The position numbers and the translations under genes were made by a program. Of a DNA stretch of 64,000 nucleotides, positions 22,317-36,045 are shown in pieces; position 1 is the first letter of the stretch; each line of letters begins with the position of its first letter. Origin of the DNA: Hypericum androsaemum (Eukaryota > Streptophyta > Magnoliopsida > Malpighiales > Hypericaceae); NCBI GenBank assembly GCA_963995505.1, contig OZ023186.1:6820001-6884000 (forward strand), given 5' to 3'. Under the pieces are notes generated by a model that saw only the letters and a list, made by a program, of their open reading frames with translations, was not told the origin of the DNA and did not search any database.

Positions 22317-25300
22317 ATGGACCACCCGCTTTCCAACGCCTTCTCCGTTCTCTCCCTCGACGACGACGGCACTCTCCCCGCCGCTTCCTCCTCCTCCTCC
22401 TCCTCCGGCCTCAAACCTCTCCCCTCCAACGGTCCGTCTCTTTTCTCTCCGTCTTCTCTTTCCGTTTGTTCCCTTTGAAAAATATTTTCGGAGATATTTA
22501 CTTGTTGAGATTACCACCCTGTTAATTGCAAGAGCGGTGATTTTGTTTACGATTATTTATAAGCATAGAAAAACCACCTACTGCCAAGTCCGTACAAACT
22601 TCGGCCCGATGTTATGTTGGTTTTTTCAGGGGTTATTATATTGTTGTTAGTTTTGCGGTACAGGAAATGTCGGGAAGAGAGGGAAGGTTTGTTCTCCGGG
22701 GAATGACAAGATCGAACCGGCTCCGGGAGGAGTTTACAGGATGCCGCTTGTCTGGATTGACTTGGAGATGACTGGTAGTCCCTCCCTCTTAGCTGCCTAA
22801 TTTCTATTTTTGTGTATTTTCTCGCGTTTCGTGTTTTCCATTTCTGTTCAACAACCTTCTATTAGGGTTTTGAATAGTTGTGGATTATATTATTTGGAAC
22901 AAGTGTTCTGTTATTTCTGCTCGGGGCATGATTGCATTTATATATGGGGACCAAGACTTGGTATCAGCAATAAGGTTTTGTAGAAATCTGTTTGTTGGTT
23001 TCCTTGTACTAATTTGTTCTTGCTTGTGGGACCGTAGACGTCTTGCATAGCTTCTTCTGAAAGTTATTGGTTTGGTTGCATTATGTGTGCTAAGAGCCTT
23101 CATGCTAACTTTTTGACATTTGCTATAATGCAGGCCTGGATGTTGAAGTTGATAGAATATTGGAGATTGCTTGCATTATAACTGACGGAAGTTTGAACAA
23201 AATTGTAGAGGTAATTGCCGATTCAAAAACAGTGGTGGATTGTGGAAGGGTGCATAAATGGATACCCCTTTTGATGCTTTTTGATGTGATTTTACTCCTA
23301 TTCAATGGAAGTTCTCTGAGAGGGTGTAGTTGTTGGAGGATTTGATAAAGGAACCAAGCTTCTATGCTGACAGTTTCCGCCGCATCTTTCTTCAACATTT
23401 ATATGCAAAATTAGGTTGCTTAAGCTTTTAGTCTCTCATTCATCCTGCTAAATTCTTCAATTGTGTTAAGTTCCATTTTGGTGAAGAATGAAATATCAAA
23501 ACCTTGGCAAAAAAATAGAATTGGATTCTTTGTTAGATAAGTAGATGGTTGATATTAGAGTGTTGCTCCTCAATAATATCAATGGAAACATGTGTGTCAA
23601 TTTTGGCCAAGGAACATGATGTTTCTTGCTAAGATCTGTTCCTGGATTTCCTTTTCACTATTCTACGGTTGCACCTGATTAAGACTGTTTTTTGCCTAGT
23701 TTTGTACATCTGAAATGTTTACCGGCTCCTTTAACTTTGATTGTATCTATTCCTTCTAGGGCCCTGATCTGGTTATCAGTCAGAGTAAAGAGTGTATGGA
23801 TCACATGGGAGAATGGTGCCAAACTCATCACGGTGCTAGTGGTATTGTTTGCTTAGCTAATTCTTTGCCTATAGTCACTGTAATTTCAGACTCTTTCTGT
23901 GCTATTCTCTTGGCTTAAAAGCGAAATGCATTAGGTCTGACGAAGAAGGTTCTTGAAAGTAAAGTTAGTGAAAAAGAAGCTGAAGTTCAGGTAAAGCTGT
24001 ACCAATGAATTGTGTTTGCTTGATAGTGTTTAAACGGTTTAGCCAACTCCTGTCCCAAATTGTGGCCCAAAGTTTTTATTTGGGTCTTTTATGTTTGGTA
24101 CGTATTATTCATTCTGATTATTTCTGCAATGCACTCCATTTGTTCTGTGTCAATGCCTTCCTGCGGATTTCTCACATAGATATTTGCTTGAATAATGCAG
24201 GTTATAGAATTTGTTAAAAAGCACATAGGTTCATACACCCCTCTTTTGGCCGGAAATACAGTGTACATGGACTTTATTTTTCTCAAGGTGCTGCCCATAA
24301 CAGAAGTATTTGTTGTCATTTCATCTGCTGTTAAGAAACATGGGTTACCTGTATTACAAATTTTGATTTATGATCCTTCTGTTGTAGCCTTCTTCTTCTG
24401 CCATTTGACTTCCATTTCGCTATTATATGTCTTTTTTCATGGCAGAAATACATGCCGAACTTGGCTAGTCTCTTCTCTCATAACGTTGTTGATGTCAGCA
24501 GTGTTAAACAATTGTGCGTTCGCTGGTACCCTAAAGGTTAGTTTTCAGTTTATCACAATTATCACCCCTCAAGAAAAGATCACCACCATTTTTTCTGAAT
24601 TCAAGACAAGATTTGTTATTTCTGACTACCTCAATGTGAATTTGACATATTTCAAGCTTTCACCTTCGATTGGTTAGAAGAAATGCTAGTGTCTCAAGCT
24701 TTTGAATCAAATCAAAGAGGCTGCAATTGACAAGTTTCTAAAAAGCATATGCTAAAATAACTTTTGCTGAAGCAGAATTTGTAATCTTCCCAAAACTGCT
24801 TGCAGAATCAGTTCAAAGATTTATTTTCGATCTGAATTAGGAACTCATGTAACAAATTCCACGGAGAAAGCTTGTTAGAAGTAAATCAACTGTTTAAATA
24901 TCCGAAGCTCGTTAGAAACTCGGCAATTTCTGGGTTTAAGTGAATTCTTAAAATATCATAGTTTTGAAAAATAGAAAGGAACAAATGACTGTTCAACGGT
25001 AATGACCCACCTGACTTGTGTGTCTAATTGAAGGCTGTAGCTTGTTTAAATCGTCTCTAATTCTTTGAATTAGTTGAGGCCTGAGGGTAATGACCCTACA
25101 GCACTTCAATTAGCAATTCTTGCTGATTGTTCAAGACCTTGAGCACTAACTCATTTCAGTTATAACTAATAATAGTCGTTGTCAAGAAAAAATCTCAAGA
25201 GAAGATTTCCCACTTTCAAGTTTCGACTTTCAAGCAAAATATAGTTGTCCAACACTAATATCGAGCCTATTGATTGTCTTTGTTTTGGGCAGATTTCAAG

Positions 25301-25408
25301 AAGGCTCCTGAGAAAACAAATCAACATAGGGCCTTGGATGATATTCGAGAGAGCATAATGGAACTCAAGTTCTACAAACAGAACATTTTCAAGGCGAAAT
25401 CCAGGTGA
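22317..25408 (+). CDS. ORN: Oligoribonuclease (DEDDh 3'-5' exoribonuclease)
   Basis: Degrades 2-5 nt RNA fragments to mononucleotides; in plants probably in mitochondria or other organelles. Exons: 22317-22431, 22664-22774, 23134-23210, 23760-23841, 23935-23990, 24201-24287, 24446-24536, 25293-25408, giving 244 aa in perfect phase. Start [17 protein letters not shown] matches the Arabidopsis homologue start; a poly-Ser/Pro stretch follows. Catalytic motifs: [10 protein letters not shown] (Asp and Glu of Exo I), [15 protein letters not shown] (Asp of Exo II), and HRALDD (His and Asp of Exo III). Also conserved are [12 protein letters not shown] and [13 protein letters not shown]. It ends [12 protein letters not shown] with TGA. 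An upstream in-frame open stretch lacks an ATG, so a longer presequence is unlikely. No lesions seen. Confidence 0.95.
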
Positions 25409-27527
25409 TGCCGTTTAGTTTGTAAAAGGCGATGTTCCTTTGCCTTTTCTGCACCATGCAGCTTTCTCAATGTATAGGGCTAAAGCGCCCTCATGAGAAT
25501 CATGTTATGGTACTGGAAATTAGGTGCATTTCACTGCAAATTAGGTGCATTTTTATTTTGAGTGGGTGCACTTATAGAATGACTGCAGTTCTTCCTAATT
25601 TGATTAGTATTGCACCTATTTAGGACGGTGCTTGTAATTTTATGACACTGTTACTGTTATAATATATTGTAATTGTGCAGGTAAATTGTTTGCTTCCAGG
25701 CCGTCTTTTTTCGTTGTGAGGTATCAAGATAAGCCTTAGATCAGTGACCATTATTCTATTTTTTGTCACCATCTAATTTTCCACGAAAGTTTAGTTAGTG
25801 ATCATGAGTATCTTTTACTGCTAATTCCTACGACCGTAAAATGTTCAGTGTGATTTCGAAATCCGATTTGCATGATCAGAGAAAACCATGTTCGAATTAG
25901 ATACACTGAAGCTGACATATTCAAGATGCAACTATGGTGATTACAGGCTGTTAATGCTATAGCTGTAGCTATATTGAAATCTCTATCTTCTACATCATTG
26001 TAGAACACGTCGTCGTCGTCATCATCATCACTGCCTTCGTAGCCATCATCGTCTTCGTTGTTATGTTCGTCACTCGATGAAACAAAAGCTCCATTACTGC
26101 TATGTTGATTACTATCTCTGTATCATATTCACGCACTGTCAAAATCGTTGCTCTTACCACGTGCATCCATTATTGTTGCCAAGATCGTTTGGTTGGGCGG
26201 TCTTGACATACCCTTGATCAACTTTTCCATTAGGTTCAAATCCATCTACTTGAGTCTTTGGAAGAACTTCTCGGCACCTTCCATGTCGGGCGCATTAACA
26301 TATGCACTTTACTTGGTATGACCATACCATTTTTCGTATTGTTGGTTATTCAAAAGCTAAAATGATATGATTTTCGAATATTGACATGTTCAAACCTGTT
26401 TTTTTAAATAATTCTAGTCAATTAAGCTTTGCAGTAGGCCCATTTTAATTTAGATTTGTCCTAAGAGAGTTTTCCCACTAAAAACCACCGGGGATGTGTT
26501 GTTTCAGCTACTTCCCTCTCCATTTCTTGAGCTTTGTTTTTTCCTTGATGGGTCTATGGTCTGAATAACAACTGGATCGGACAGCAAATCTTAGGTTTGC
26601 TTGGGCCCATACAGCAAAACCCGACCAAATTGTCCAACCAAACTCCGCACGAGCAATCGACTCTAATATTATTCTTTGTATACAAAATAAAATTTAAGAC
26701 AATAAAAATATGGATTTTTACATATAAACAAAGCGCATTGCAAGTACAACTAATAGGAACCTCAACATTCATAAGCCGAATTTTTTGTCACTGTTATTTG
26801 AGTTATATATACACAAACAATAATTAGTCCTAAATATAATTGGCACAATATAGAGAGACCTACAACAATGCCGGAAGGCCTGAATAATCAACCCATTTAT
26901 GAACGAGATAAATATTTGGTGTCTTAAATCATTCTTCGGAGTCCCCATTACAGTAAATAAGGAAAAGGAGAAATTTCTGACAAAAAGTTTTGTCAAGTTC
27001 TCGCAAAATCTTCCCTCTTTCCCTTCAATTACATCCGAAAGCTACTTGTGAATTTTATTATGAGAGTCTCTCATTGGTTGTCCCCACATGACCATCTTCC
27101 TCTTATACTTTTCATTAACGCGACAAAAATCTAAAAAATGATAAAATCTAGATCGGCTGATTGTTCTCGGATAGTACCGGCTCAATAATGATTTTTTATT
27201 TCAAAATGTAATGAAGAAAATTTTCGGTAGTAAAAAACATTGGATATTATATTTCTAAAGATTGAATTTCATGTTTGAATAAAATCTGTGCCATATTTAT
27301 GACAATTAAATTTCTGGCCATCTTTAAATTGGATATATATGGAAGTCCACCACTTGCACAAATTATAAATTTAACAGGTCTAGTAACACAAAAGGCAAGA
27401 AAACATTTGGTGGGATAAAATTTGCCCTAATGTAACCAAACCAATAGACCCAGCCCACTTGCAGGAAACCAAACACAAGAAAAAACACCCCAAAACGCCG
27501 CCGTTCTGAGGCATTGTCACTCCCTAA
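25409..27527. other. Intergenic region with a degenerate coding-like patch
   Basis: 25409 to about 25760 is probably ORN 3' UTR. On - at about 26330-25850 a broken frame reads an Asp-rich run (NEDDDGYEGSDDDDDD), then NDVEDRDFNIATAIALTACN, with stops and frame changes. It looks like transposon-associated (SANT/harbinger-like) debris, but I cannot place it. 26560-27500 holds nothing recognisable. Confidence 0.4.
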
Positions 27528-27535
27528 CTATAAAA
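27528..27535 (+). promoter_or_regulatory. TATA box of the LARP1 gene, with pyrimidine-rich leader
   Basis: CTATAAAA about 150 bp before the ATG. The 27540-27640 leader is almost pure C/T (CTCCCTCTCTTTACC, then CCCCCTCTCTCTCCACTTTC and CTCTCTCTACC). Initiation 25-30 bp downstream of the TATA would start the mRNA in a C/T tract, as in TOP mRNAs. Confidence 0.5.
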
Positions 27536-27680
27536 CCCTCACACTCCCTCTCTTTACCTTTTCTCCCTCCCTCGCTTGCGGCTCTCCCCCTCTCTCTCCA
27601 CTTTCTCTCTCTACCCTCTCTCTCAGCTTCCGTTTATATTCCCGAAATACCCCTCTGGGTGGTCGTAGCATTGAGTGGCG

Positions 27681-30600
27681 ATGGCGGGTACTGGGTGCGA
27701 GGACGATCACCGCGAGGTGGGGCCCAAGTCGCCGTGGAAGACCCCGCCGCCCCCTCACCCGACCCCGGACGCCGACTCCTGGCCGGCTCTCGCCGAAGCC
27801 CACACCAATCCCCCGCCGCCGTCCCGGACCAAGCAGGATTTCCCCCCGCCGGAGACGGCTCCTCCTGTGGACCCCGCGCCGCCGCCGCCGCCTCAGGTTC
27901 GGTTGCTGTTTGTTTGAGCAATCCTTTAGGGACTGTTTGTTGAACCTGCATTTTGGGTATTTACTGTTTCTGGGTTTTGTACTGGTTTGGTGAGTTGAAG
28001 GTTAGAGAAAGGTCTGTTTAGTGCATGTTAATGTGATATTCGATACGGGGAATTCGAGTCCCTCGCTAATGGATCGGGTATTTCGAGTGTAAGTTGATCA
28101 TGAGTTTGTTGAGTGCCTTGCTAGATAGATTGTTAATACGTCGGCAATGTGTTTTAGCTGGTTCGAGTCCAACCCGGAACAATAAGTCATGTATGATGTA
28201 TCCACCATGAAATGGTAGAAGAGAACCCTTGATTCTATCAAAGTCAATGCTTGATATTGAAAATAAAAAAAAGTGGATATTGTGTTAGCAACCGACAAGG
28301 GAAGCTAGAAATTCACCAACTTCATAAGAGAATGGTCTGCGTAGTTGGGAATGACCTGTAGTTCTTTAGGCTGATAACTCGGTTTCCGATGCACACGTAT
28401 GTGCAAAACATGTGTGTTTTGCATTGGTGGTAGTGGTTATATCATGCTTAGAGTTTGGCTTGTGTACTATTGTAGAATCTCAGACCAGTTAGCAGTATCA
28501 TCATTTAGTCTTGTGATCCACTTGTTTCACTATTTTTTTCTGTATGGTCTGAGATGCTTCCATGTTAATTGGGAGCTATCATTTCTTTCTCTAAACTTGT
28601 ATTGATTATTCAGGGACCAATAGGACAACCGAAGTCCAATAAGCATTTTCCATCCAGGCATCACAAATCGGGCCCCAAGCATAGTTTAAATGGGGCACCT
28701 CCATTCCCCGTACCCTTAGCTTATCAGCAGCCACCTGGACCGCCATTTTTCCCTCCTATGGTACCCCCGCCGCACATTGCTGTTCCTGGGTTTGCTTACC
28801 CTCCCCACCCTGGCCTTTTTCCTGGTGTTGAAACTCATATGGCTAGTCCTGGGTCTCAGATGCCTCACATGCAGCCTTTTATGCCACCTGTCAATCTAAA
28901 GCCTTCTCCTAGAGGAGATTCGAATCATGGTGCTAATTTTTCAAACAGAGGACCCAAAGCTCAAGATTCCGTCACCCATTCAAGCAAAGAATGGGATCCT
29001 CAGCGAGGCTTCACTTCCAGAGACAACTTGCCCCAGTTTATGGGGGCAAGGCCTTTAGCCAGGCCTCTTTTATATGGTCCTTCTCCCGGGTTCATGGTTG
29101 GTCCAGTTTTCCCAGGTAAAAACTTTTTCCTTAGAAATCAATCTTGAATATGTCATAATTAGTCAAAGTCCAATGATCTTAATTTATCTCCTGGACCAGC
29201 TATGTATGTTCCAGTTTCACCATCAGCTTCTCTTCAAGGGCATCCAACTCGATACATGCCTTATCCTGGGATTCCTGGGAATCCCTTGCCTCCCCACGAC
29301 ATGGGACATTTGCGGGCCAATGTGGTTAGACAAATTGAATATTATTTCAGGTTAGCTATCTGGCTTGACTGCTTCAGATTTCCTTACTGTTGCTTGCGAT
29401 GACCTTTAATTAGTAATTACTACATTCTGTTTTGAGGAAGGCGGGATTCTCCAATTGTAATGATTGTCAGTATTCAACATATTCGAAAGTAGACACATTG
29501 TTGTTATAATTTTTAAGATAAATAGGTCAAAAAGAGTAACAAATTCTAGGTTTAGGAGTACTAGGAATGCAACAAAGGTTGTGAGCAAAATTGGAGAATA
29601 AGAAGGTGTTCACTGAGAAAGGTTAGACATTTTAGTTATGATTTCATTTGTGGATTTTGTAGCGGATTTTAATAGGTCTTCTTCATGTACATGTGTGCAG
29701 CACCCCGGTCGATTAAATCCTTGCTTGTTTAGCGAAAAAAAAGGTTTAGTTATCTGGATTAGTTGCTACCCAAGGAAGGAAGAGTGAATGATAACATTTT
29801 GTATAAGATTCACGAGGATATCTGAAATAGAGAAGTGTTTTGAATCTACCTTGGGAGAACTTTTCTGGGACGATTTGTTTGGCCAATCTTATATGAACCA
29901 GAATGTTTTGCATTTAATAGAGTCCACAAACAGCTGATGTGTTTTGGCCAAATTGAGGATGTTAAGCTGGATGAGTAGCCACATGAGATTGGATCTGTTA
30001 AGAAATAAACATATTCAGGATAGGCGCCAATCGATTACAAGATGAAAAATGTATGCTGAAGATAGTTTGGTTTTGTAAGGAGATATCAAACAGACGTACT
30101 GTAGTTTGGTTTTGTAAAGAGATAACAAACAGACGTACTTGAACAGTTGATGTAGAAATAGGGTGGTAGTCACATTGGGAAAGGTTGGGGAGACTTTCAA
30201 AAACTTGGTGGCAAACCATTATCAAGGATGTGGGATTATGCTAGTAAATTCGAGAATTTACGATTAAAGGACATGGTAAAACTGCAATCCTTATAGCCGC
30301 CATTATCTGATGATACAGTGCTATGTTGTTGTCGTTATAACTGTCTTCTAAACTATTGAACCATCATAACCTATATGTTGCTTTCTTGTGACAAAGTTAA
30401 TAAGTAGATATCATGCCCAAATGTTGTTTGTTTGAAGATACCACAGTGCTGTAGATGAAGATAAAATATTGATGCTACTTGCTTCAAATACTGCTTTATG
30501 GCTGATATCTTCTGTGGCAGTGATGAAAATCTGCAGTCGGATCATTACTTGATATCCTTGATGGATAACCAAGGTTGGGTTTCTGTGTCAACCATTGCCG

Positions 30601-33600
30601 ACTTTAAGAGGGTAAGTAATCATATGTTGCATGCCTTCGTTACTGTCTTAAATCTTTAATTCTTCTGTCGGATGAATTTCAGGCCATTGTTTTATTCGAG
30701 TGCTGCATTCAAAGCTATTGTTACATGATTAATCCAAGTGCTTGCAATAATGGGAAGATAATCATATACTGCAGATGATAGATTATTGCTAGGGCACCTG
30801 AAATTTGAAACACAAGAGATGTCCCTTTCTTTTTCACTTATACCCACAGACTGATCGACTGGTGTTGTCTTGCAGGTTAAAAGAATGACCACTGACATAA
30901 ATTTTATCCTTGGCGCTCTTCAAAGTTCCAACTCAGTGGAGGTGCAGGTATGTGGTTCTTGCATACTCTATTATTGGTAGAATCGGACATGTTTCGCCGA
31001 TCTCATTACAGCATTCATATAATTTTGCTCTTATTTGTTTTTTCACTAAGACCTTATAGCTGGAAAAGGATCAGGGGAAGATGGATCTTTTCTCGGCTTA
31101 TTTTTAGGTTATTTAACAATCAGGAACTCTGATCCTACCTTCTAAAACCATTCGTCTGGGCTCTAATGTGATGCCACGTGACCTTAATACTTTTAGTGTT
31201 CTTCTATGTGCTTTTCCTTTAGTATTTGTCTTCTCACTTTACTGTAATGTTGTAAGGTTGAATTTTTTTTTGAGTCATGTGTAGGTTTGGTAGGTTTCAT
31301 GTTGCATTCATCAGTTCCCTTCCCTTGGGAAGTTTTTGTATTTGAATTGTAGCATGTTCTAGAATTTGTCCGGCACATGGAGTCCCCAGAGTGTCACTTG
31401 GGCCTGTTGATACATTGGATGTGATGGGTTTATTGAATGACTCATATTGATCTTCCGCATTGTCCCCTGGTCCCTTGCAAGGAAACTTGTTCTCTTTTTT
31501 GTCAATGCAATGAATGCCATTTATCGTAAACTGCATGAATGAAATTTTCTTTCGTTCCAATAATCTAGATCTTTGGGGATGTGCACATTAGATTTCTTTC
31601 TTTGAATGTGCATCAGATCATATTTAAATTCGCAACTTATGTATTTTGTAGGGCAATAAAATTCGGAAACGGGATGGATGGTCGAACTGGATTCCAGCGC
31701 CTAGTCCAGCTTCAGAAGTGCAAACAGAGGTTGAAGTTGCATCATACAGCTATAAGGACAATACAGAAGCTAACTTTGAACATAATAAATATCCACTAAA
31801 AAATGCTGCCTCTGTGAATCAGAGACTTGCTACTGATGCTGCCCAACCAGTTCCCACGAAAAAGGAAGGTGAAACTGGGTTTCAAGTAAAAGGATCTAGA
31901 GCACAGGTTAAAGCCAATGAGAAACAAGATCTAAGGGGAGAACCTGCTCCATATATTAGTAAGAAGCTCTCAAAACTTGATTAGTGCTGCAGTAAACATT
32001 GCTCAGACCATTCAATGGCACCGGGCAATAATAATCAGGTTGGAGTCTTTGAACTGTGTGCAGATAATAGTGGAAAGGATATTGATGATTTATCTACTGA
32101 TTTTGGGAGCACATTTATGCTTGACGAAGAGCTGGAAATTGAGCGGAAAACACATGGGGTTGCTGACCCTTCTTTACTGGAAAGGTACTTTGTTGTTTTC
32201 TTTGATCTTGTGTTCAATTTTGTAGCTTCTTCTTTCTGTAACTTTTGATTGGGCCAGTTGGAGGAAATTATTTGTGCTGGGCAGGTTGTAGGAAAAAAAG
32301 GATGTTGGGTTTCATGGGTCATAGATGCTGGATGTTTTGTGGAGTAACGTTCAATGAAAATCGTACTTCTTGTTGGTTCTGTGTTAGTGTATAGAGTTGT
32401 GCATTAGTATGGGACTTGTTGGTCGTCTGTTGCATCGCTCTTTGCGGGGAAATTAACCATTCTGTGTTTCAGCTAGCTAGAGGTTGTTGCTTTCATACCT
32501 AAATTGGGTATCAAAAGCAAAAGCCTGCATGGGAGGACTGGTTAAATGAGATTCTTATTCTGAATTATGTAGCAGAGGATTAAACTGCTTGACAAGTGAT
32601 TCTGGAAAATCTTTATACCGAGGACCTACATCTAGCTGCTTGTCTTTAACGCATGCTAACTATCTTCTGTAACTCTTCGTGAATGAGCCATAATCTTCTC
32701 ATTGGAAGCTTTTATGATTATGTCATTAAAATGTAGATCATCTTTACCCAAAATATGTAGATCATTATTGTGTTCTGCATGAAGAAATGCAGGCCTTATT
32801 TGACCTTTTGTGGTTGGGCCAACTACTAATTCGTCGTCTCTGGTCAAATGAGATTAGCTGTGGACGAGGCGAGTAAATTTCACCACAATGACTGTCTGAT
32901 CCGCTTTTTTGTCATTTCCCTCCCTCAGGATTGATGATGATGAAGATGATATGGTGGTCAATGATCAAGATGTGCAGAGACTTGTGATTGTCACCCAGGT
33001 AAGCACTAATGTGGAAAAACAGTGCTTGTGCCAAAAAGAAAAAGAGCTACATAAATTAGTGGCTGTGCACTTTTGTGGTCCCTTTCGTAATGATCCATAA
33101 GGATGTTACACATAGTAAACAGGATGATATACCACAATTTTTTAATCTCGAATGCAACATATTTCATTTGGTAGAATTTCCTAAGTTGGTTAGGCTTTAT
33201 CTTCAGCCTTCTGCGTGCATGAGTAAGAACACTTCGTATATTTTTTTCTTTGATTCTGATTTCTGAGGAATCTCCACCTCTAAGTTGTGACTTGCTATTG
33301 TTTTTTCTATAATTTGACATCTCAAATTTTCCCTTGGGATGAGGACGAACTTGAAGATGCTTATTGCTTCTATTTGAAAATTGATGAACAATATTGCATG
33401 ATTTAAAGAACCATAAATGACACTTTTGTTGCGGCTAGAACAAAAATCATAATCTATGGGCTCTCCTTGGCACTCCATACATGTTGCATGTTGCCAGGCT
33501 GCTACTTGGCAGAGGGTGGATGTCACTGATCTCTGTGTTTGAACTGGGAATTATTAGGCATACTTGTCATTTTTCATCCTGTTGTAAGCGCAACCTTTTT

Positions 33601-36045
33601 ACAACGACTCTTGGGTCTGTCCTGTGCAGAATAGCAGAACAGGAGGCTCCAAATTCAGGGCCAAAGAATCAGATTCTATCACACACGAGCTTGCTTCTGC
33701 AATAAATGATGGTCTCTATTTCTATGAGCAGGTTAATATCAAAAGATATCAACACTTCGAATTATTTAGTTTCATTCTTTGAGTTCCTCCATGATATGCC
33801 TTAATGTTGACACATCAAAATTTCGTTGGACAATAATTGCAGGAGCTAAAAACTAAGAGGCCTGGTCGTCGTAAGGGTGTTTTTAACTCTGAGAACCGAG
33901 ACGGAAACCCTAAAGCCTTGGATAACAACTCTTGCATATCAAATTCAAAAGGCGAAACTTCTGTCCAAGGGGATGGCCATGAAGACTTGGGTTGCGGTAG
34001 TAACGTGAAGAAACATAATAAGGGGTCAGCAAAGTCACATTATTCTCATACAAAGCGATTCTTCTCCAGCAATTTCAGGAATAATGGCACAGCTCGCAGT
34101 GCTGTTGGGGTCATATCTGAAAGCCCTCCGAGTAATTCAGTTGGATTTTTCTTTAGTTCGACTCCTCCGGAACATCACGGGTCAGTTTCAAGTGACTGTC
34201 ACCTTTTTATTTCTTGAAGTTAATTTACTTCCAATCAGATTTTTAATTTTTTTCTTACTGGCTAAAGTTTCTTTTGCTAGTTTCTCAATATGCACCGAGT
34301 TATCATTTTCACTGTTCTGTGAAGAATTCTTGTTGTTTGAGGAGCTTAGCAGACGGTCTGATATGACACCCTGATTTAATAAATGTCCAAGTTCTACGAT
34401 TGCATATTAGCCAGCTTGAAATGTTAGTTTTTGGTGGAGACGTTGAACTGTTCGTTTACCATTACTGTTGAAAAACCTATCTTCAAGCTTTGAAGTGTCG
34501 TAACTCTTAAGCTTGCAAACCATTACAAACCTTACTGAAGATTTCATGGAAACTTAAGACCAATTGAAGATTGGAAAGTGAGTTTGAATTCTCTATTGAT
34601 TCAGTTATGAAGAATTTCAGTGTCTTGGACAGTTCTGTTACTTGCTCTTGTATCCATAGGTAATTGAGAGCCGTGTATGCATTGCTAAAAAAATCCTATA
34701 TATGATTCGGAATTCGCTTTTTACCTTTACAGACCCAGGTCATCAAAATTGAGTGCTTCTCCGCATAGCATTCTGTCCGGTAGTAGTCCTCCTGTGGGCT
34801 CCATGCCAATTCCTCCATTTCAGCATCCAAGCCATCAGTTGTTGGAAGAAAATGGTTTTAAACAGCAAAAGTAAGCTTACTTTGTAGTAGTGTGCATCTA
34901 ATGTGATTGGCGAACCTGGTCCTAAAGGGTTACTTTTATCCTTCAGGTACTTGAAGTATCATAAGCGATGCCTTAATGACCGAAAGAAAATGGGTGTCGG
35001 TTGTAGCGAGGTATATTTACAAGCTTAAAGTGTGTAATATTTGTTGTCTTGAGCATCTTAGCTTGGGAAGAAAGCAGTTTCCTTTGTTCTTTACCTTCTA
35101 GTCGCTCCTAATTGTTTCCTTGTTTGTCTTCATTGGCTTGCATGCAGGAAATGAACACACTCTATAGATTTTGGTCATATTTCCTTAGAGATATGTTTGT
35201 ACCTTCAATGTATAAGGAGTTCCGGAAATTGGCTCTGGAAGATGCATCTGCTAATTACTATTATGGAATTGAATGCCTTTTCAGATTCTATAGGTACGAG
35301 TTACGAGTCCGCAACATCATGCATGTGATGGTGCAGCAACATTTATAATGATTTCTCCTCCTTCCATTTATAATGTGTCACTTTTAAACAATCAGTTGAC
35401 TTGTGCATAACTTCTTATTTGTGCTGAACTCACTTAATTGCATATTGTACTCTTGTGCTTCCAGCTATGGTTTGGAAAAACAGTTCAGCGAGAACGTGTA
35501 CAATGATTTCGAGGAGCTTACTCTGGACTTCCACCATAAAGGCAACAATTATGGACTAGAAAAATATTGGTAAGACCATTTAAAACTCTGTTTGCATTTC
35601 TGTTGTTGACTGATATCGGTTGTGTTTCGGAAAGTAACCATGCTTGTAACGTGAGAATCGTGGTAGGTCCAATTTCTGTCAGGATACTGGTTTATGCTAA
35701 AACGTGCTACTATCACTCTAGGGTCTAGGCACTGCAAATGCTCTAGAATCCTGCATAAAAGCAATTTCACCGTAGGGTGCGTTAAAATGTGATCTCGGGT
35801 GCTCAATACAACAGATACTTTCTAGCAATCACAGGCTTGCCATGTTTACGTGTATCTGCTGCCTATAATCCTTGCTTGACATATTCAGATTGCGTCGTCT
35901 ACTCTGCAGGGCCTTCCATCACTACCGTGACCGCAAAGCACCGCTGAAGAAACATCCGGAACTGGATAGGCTGCTTAGGGAAGAGTACCGTAGCTTAAAA
36001 GATTTCCGCGCTAAAGAAAACTCCTCAAAGCAGGACTGCCAATAG
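27681..36045 (+). CDS. LARP1: La-related protein 1 (LARP1), La motif plus DM15 repeats
   Basis: Cytoplasmic RNA-binding protein; plant LARP1 promotes heat-induced mRNA decay, and LARP1 proteins control TOP-mRNA translation. Exons: 27681-27896, 28614-29115, 29200-29350, 30521-30611, 30876-30947, 31652-32184, 32929-32998, 33630-33731, 33843-34180, 34733-34870, 34947-35010, 35148-35293, 35465-35569, 35910-36045 (888 codons). The N-terminus is Pro-rich ([12 protein letters not shown]). The La motif spans exons 3-6: [53 protein letters not shown] conserved acidic patch follows ([25 protein letters not shown]). The C-terminus has DM15 repeats: [43 protein letters not shown]. Odd: an in-frame TAG at 31982-31984 in exon 6. 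A 48-bp GT-AG stretch (31959-32006) containing it could be spliced without shifting frame (then 871 aa). Confidence 0.94.
30055..30140. repeat. Short tandem duplication in LARP1 intron 3
   Basis: Two copies of about 42 bp with TAGTTTGGTTTTGTAA, AGATA(T/A)CAAACAGACGTACT. Intronic, no function evident. Confidence 0.6.

Noticed and set aside
23123..23398. Minus-strand frame in ORN exon 3 and intron
   Set aside because: Overlaps a well-phased conserved exon on the other strand; no similarity.
27514..27993. 159-aa Arg/Pro-rich frame over the LARP1 first exon
   Set aside because: Out-of-frame reading of the GC-rich leader and exon; the LARP1 frame from 27681 is the one conserved.
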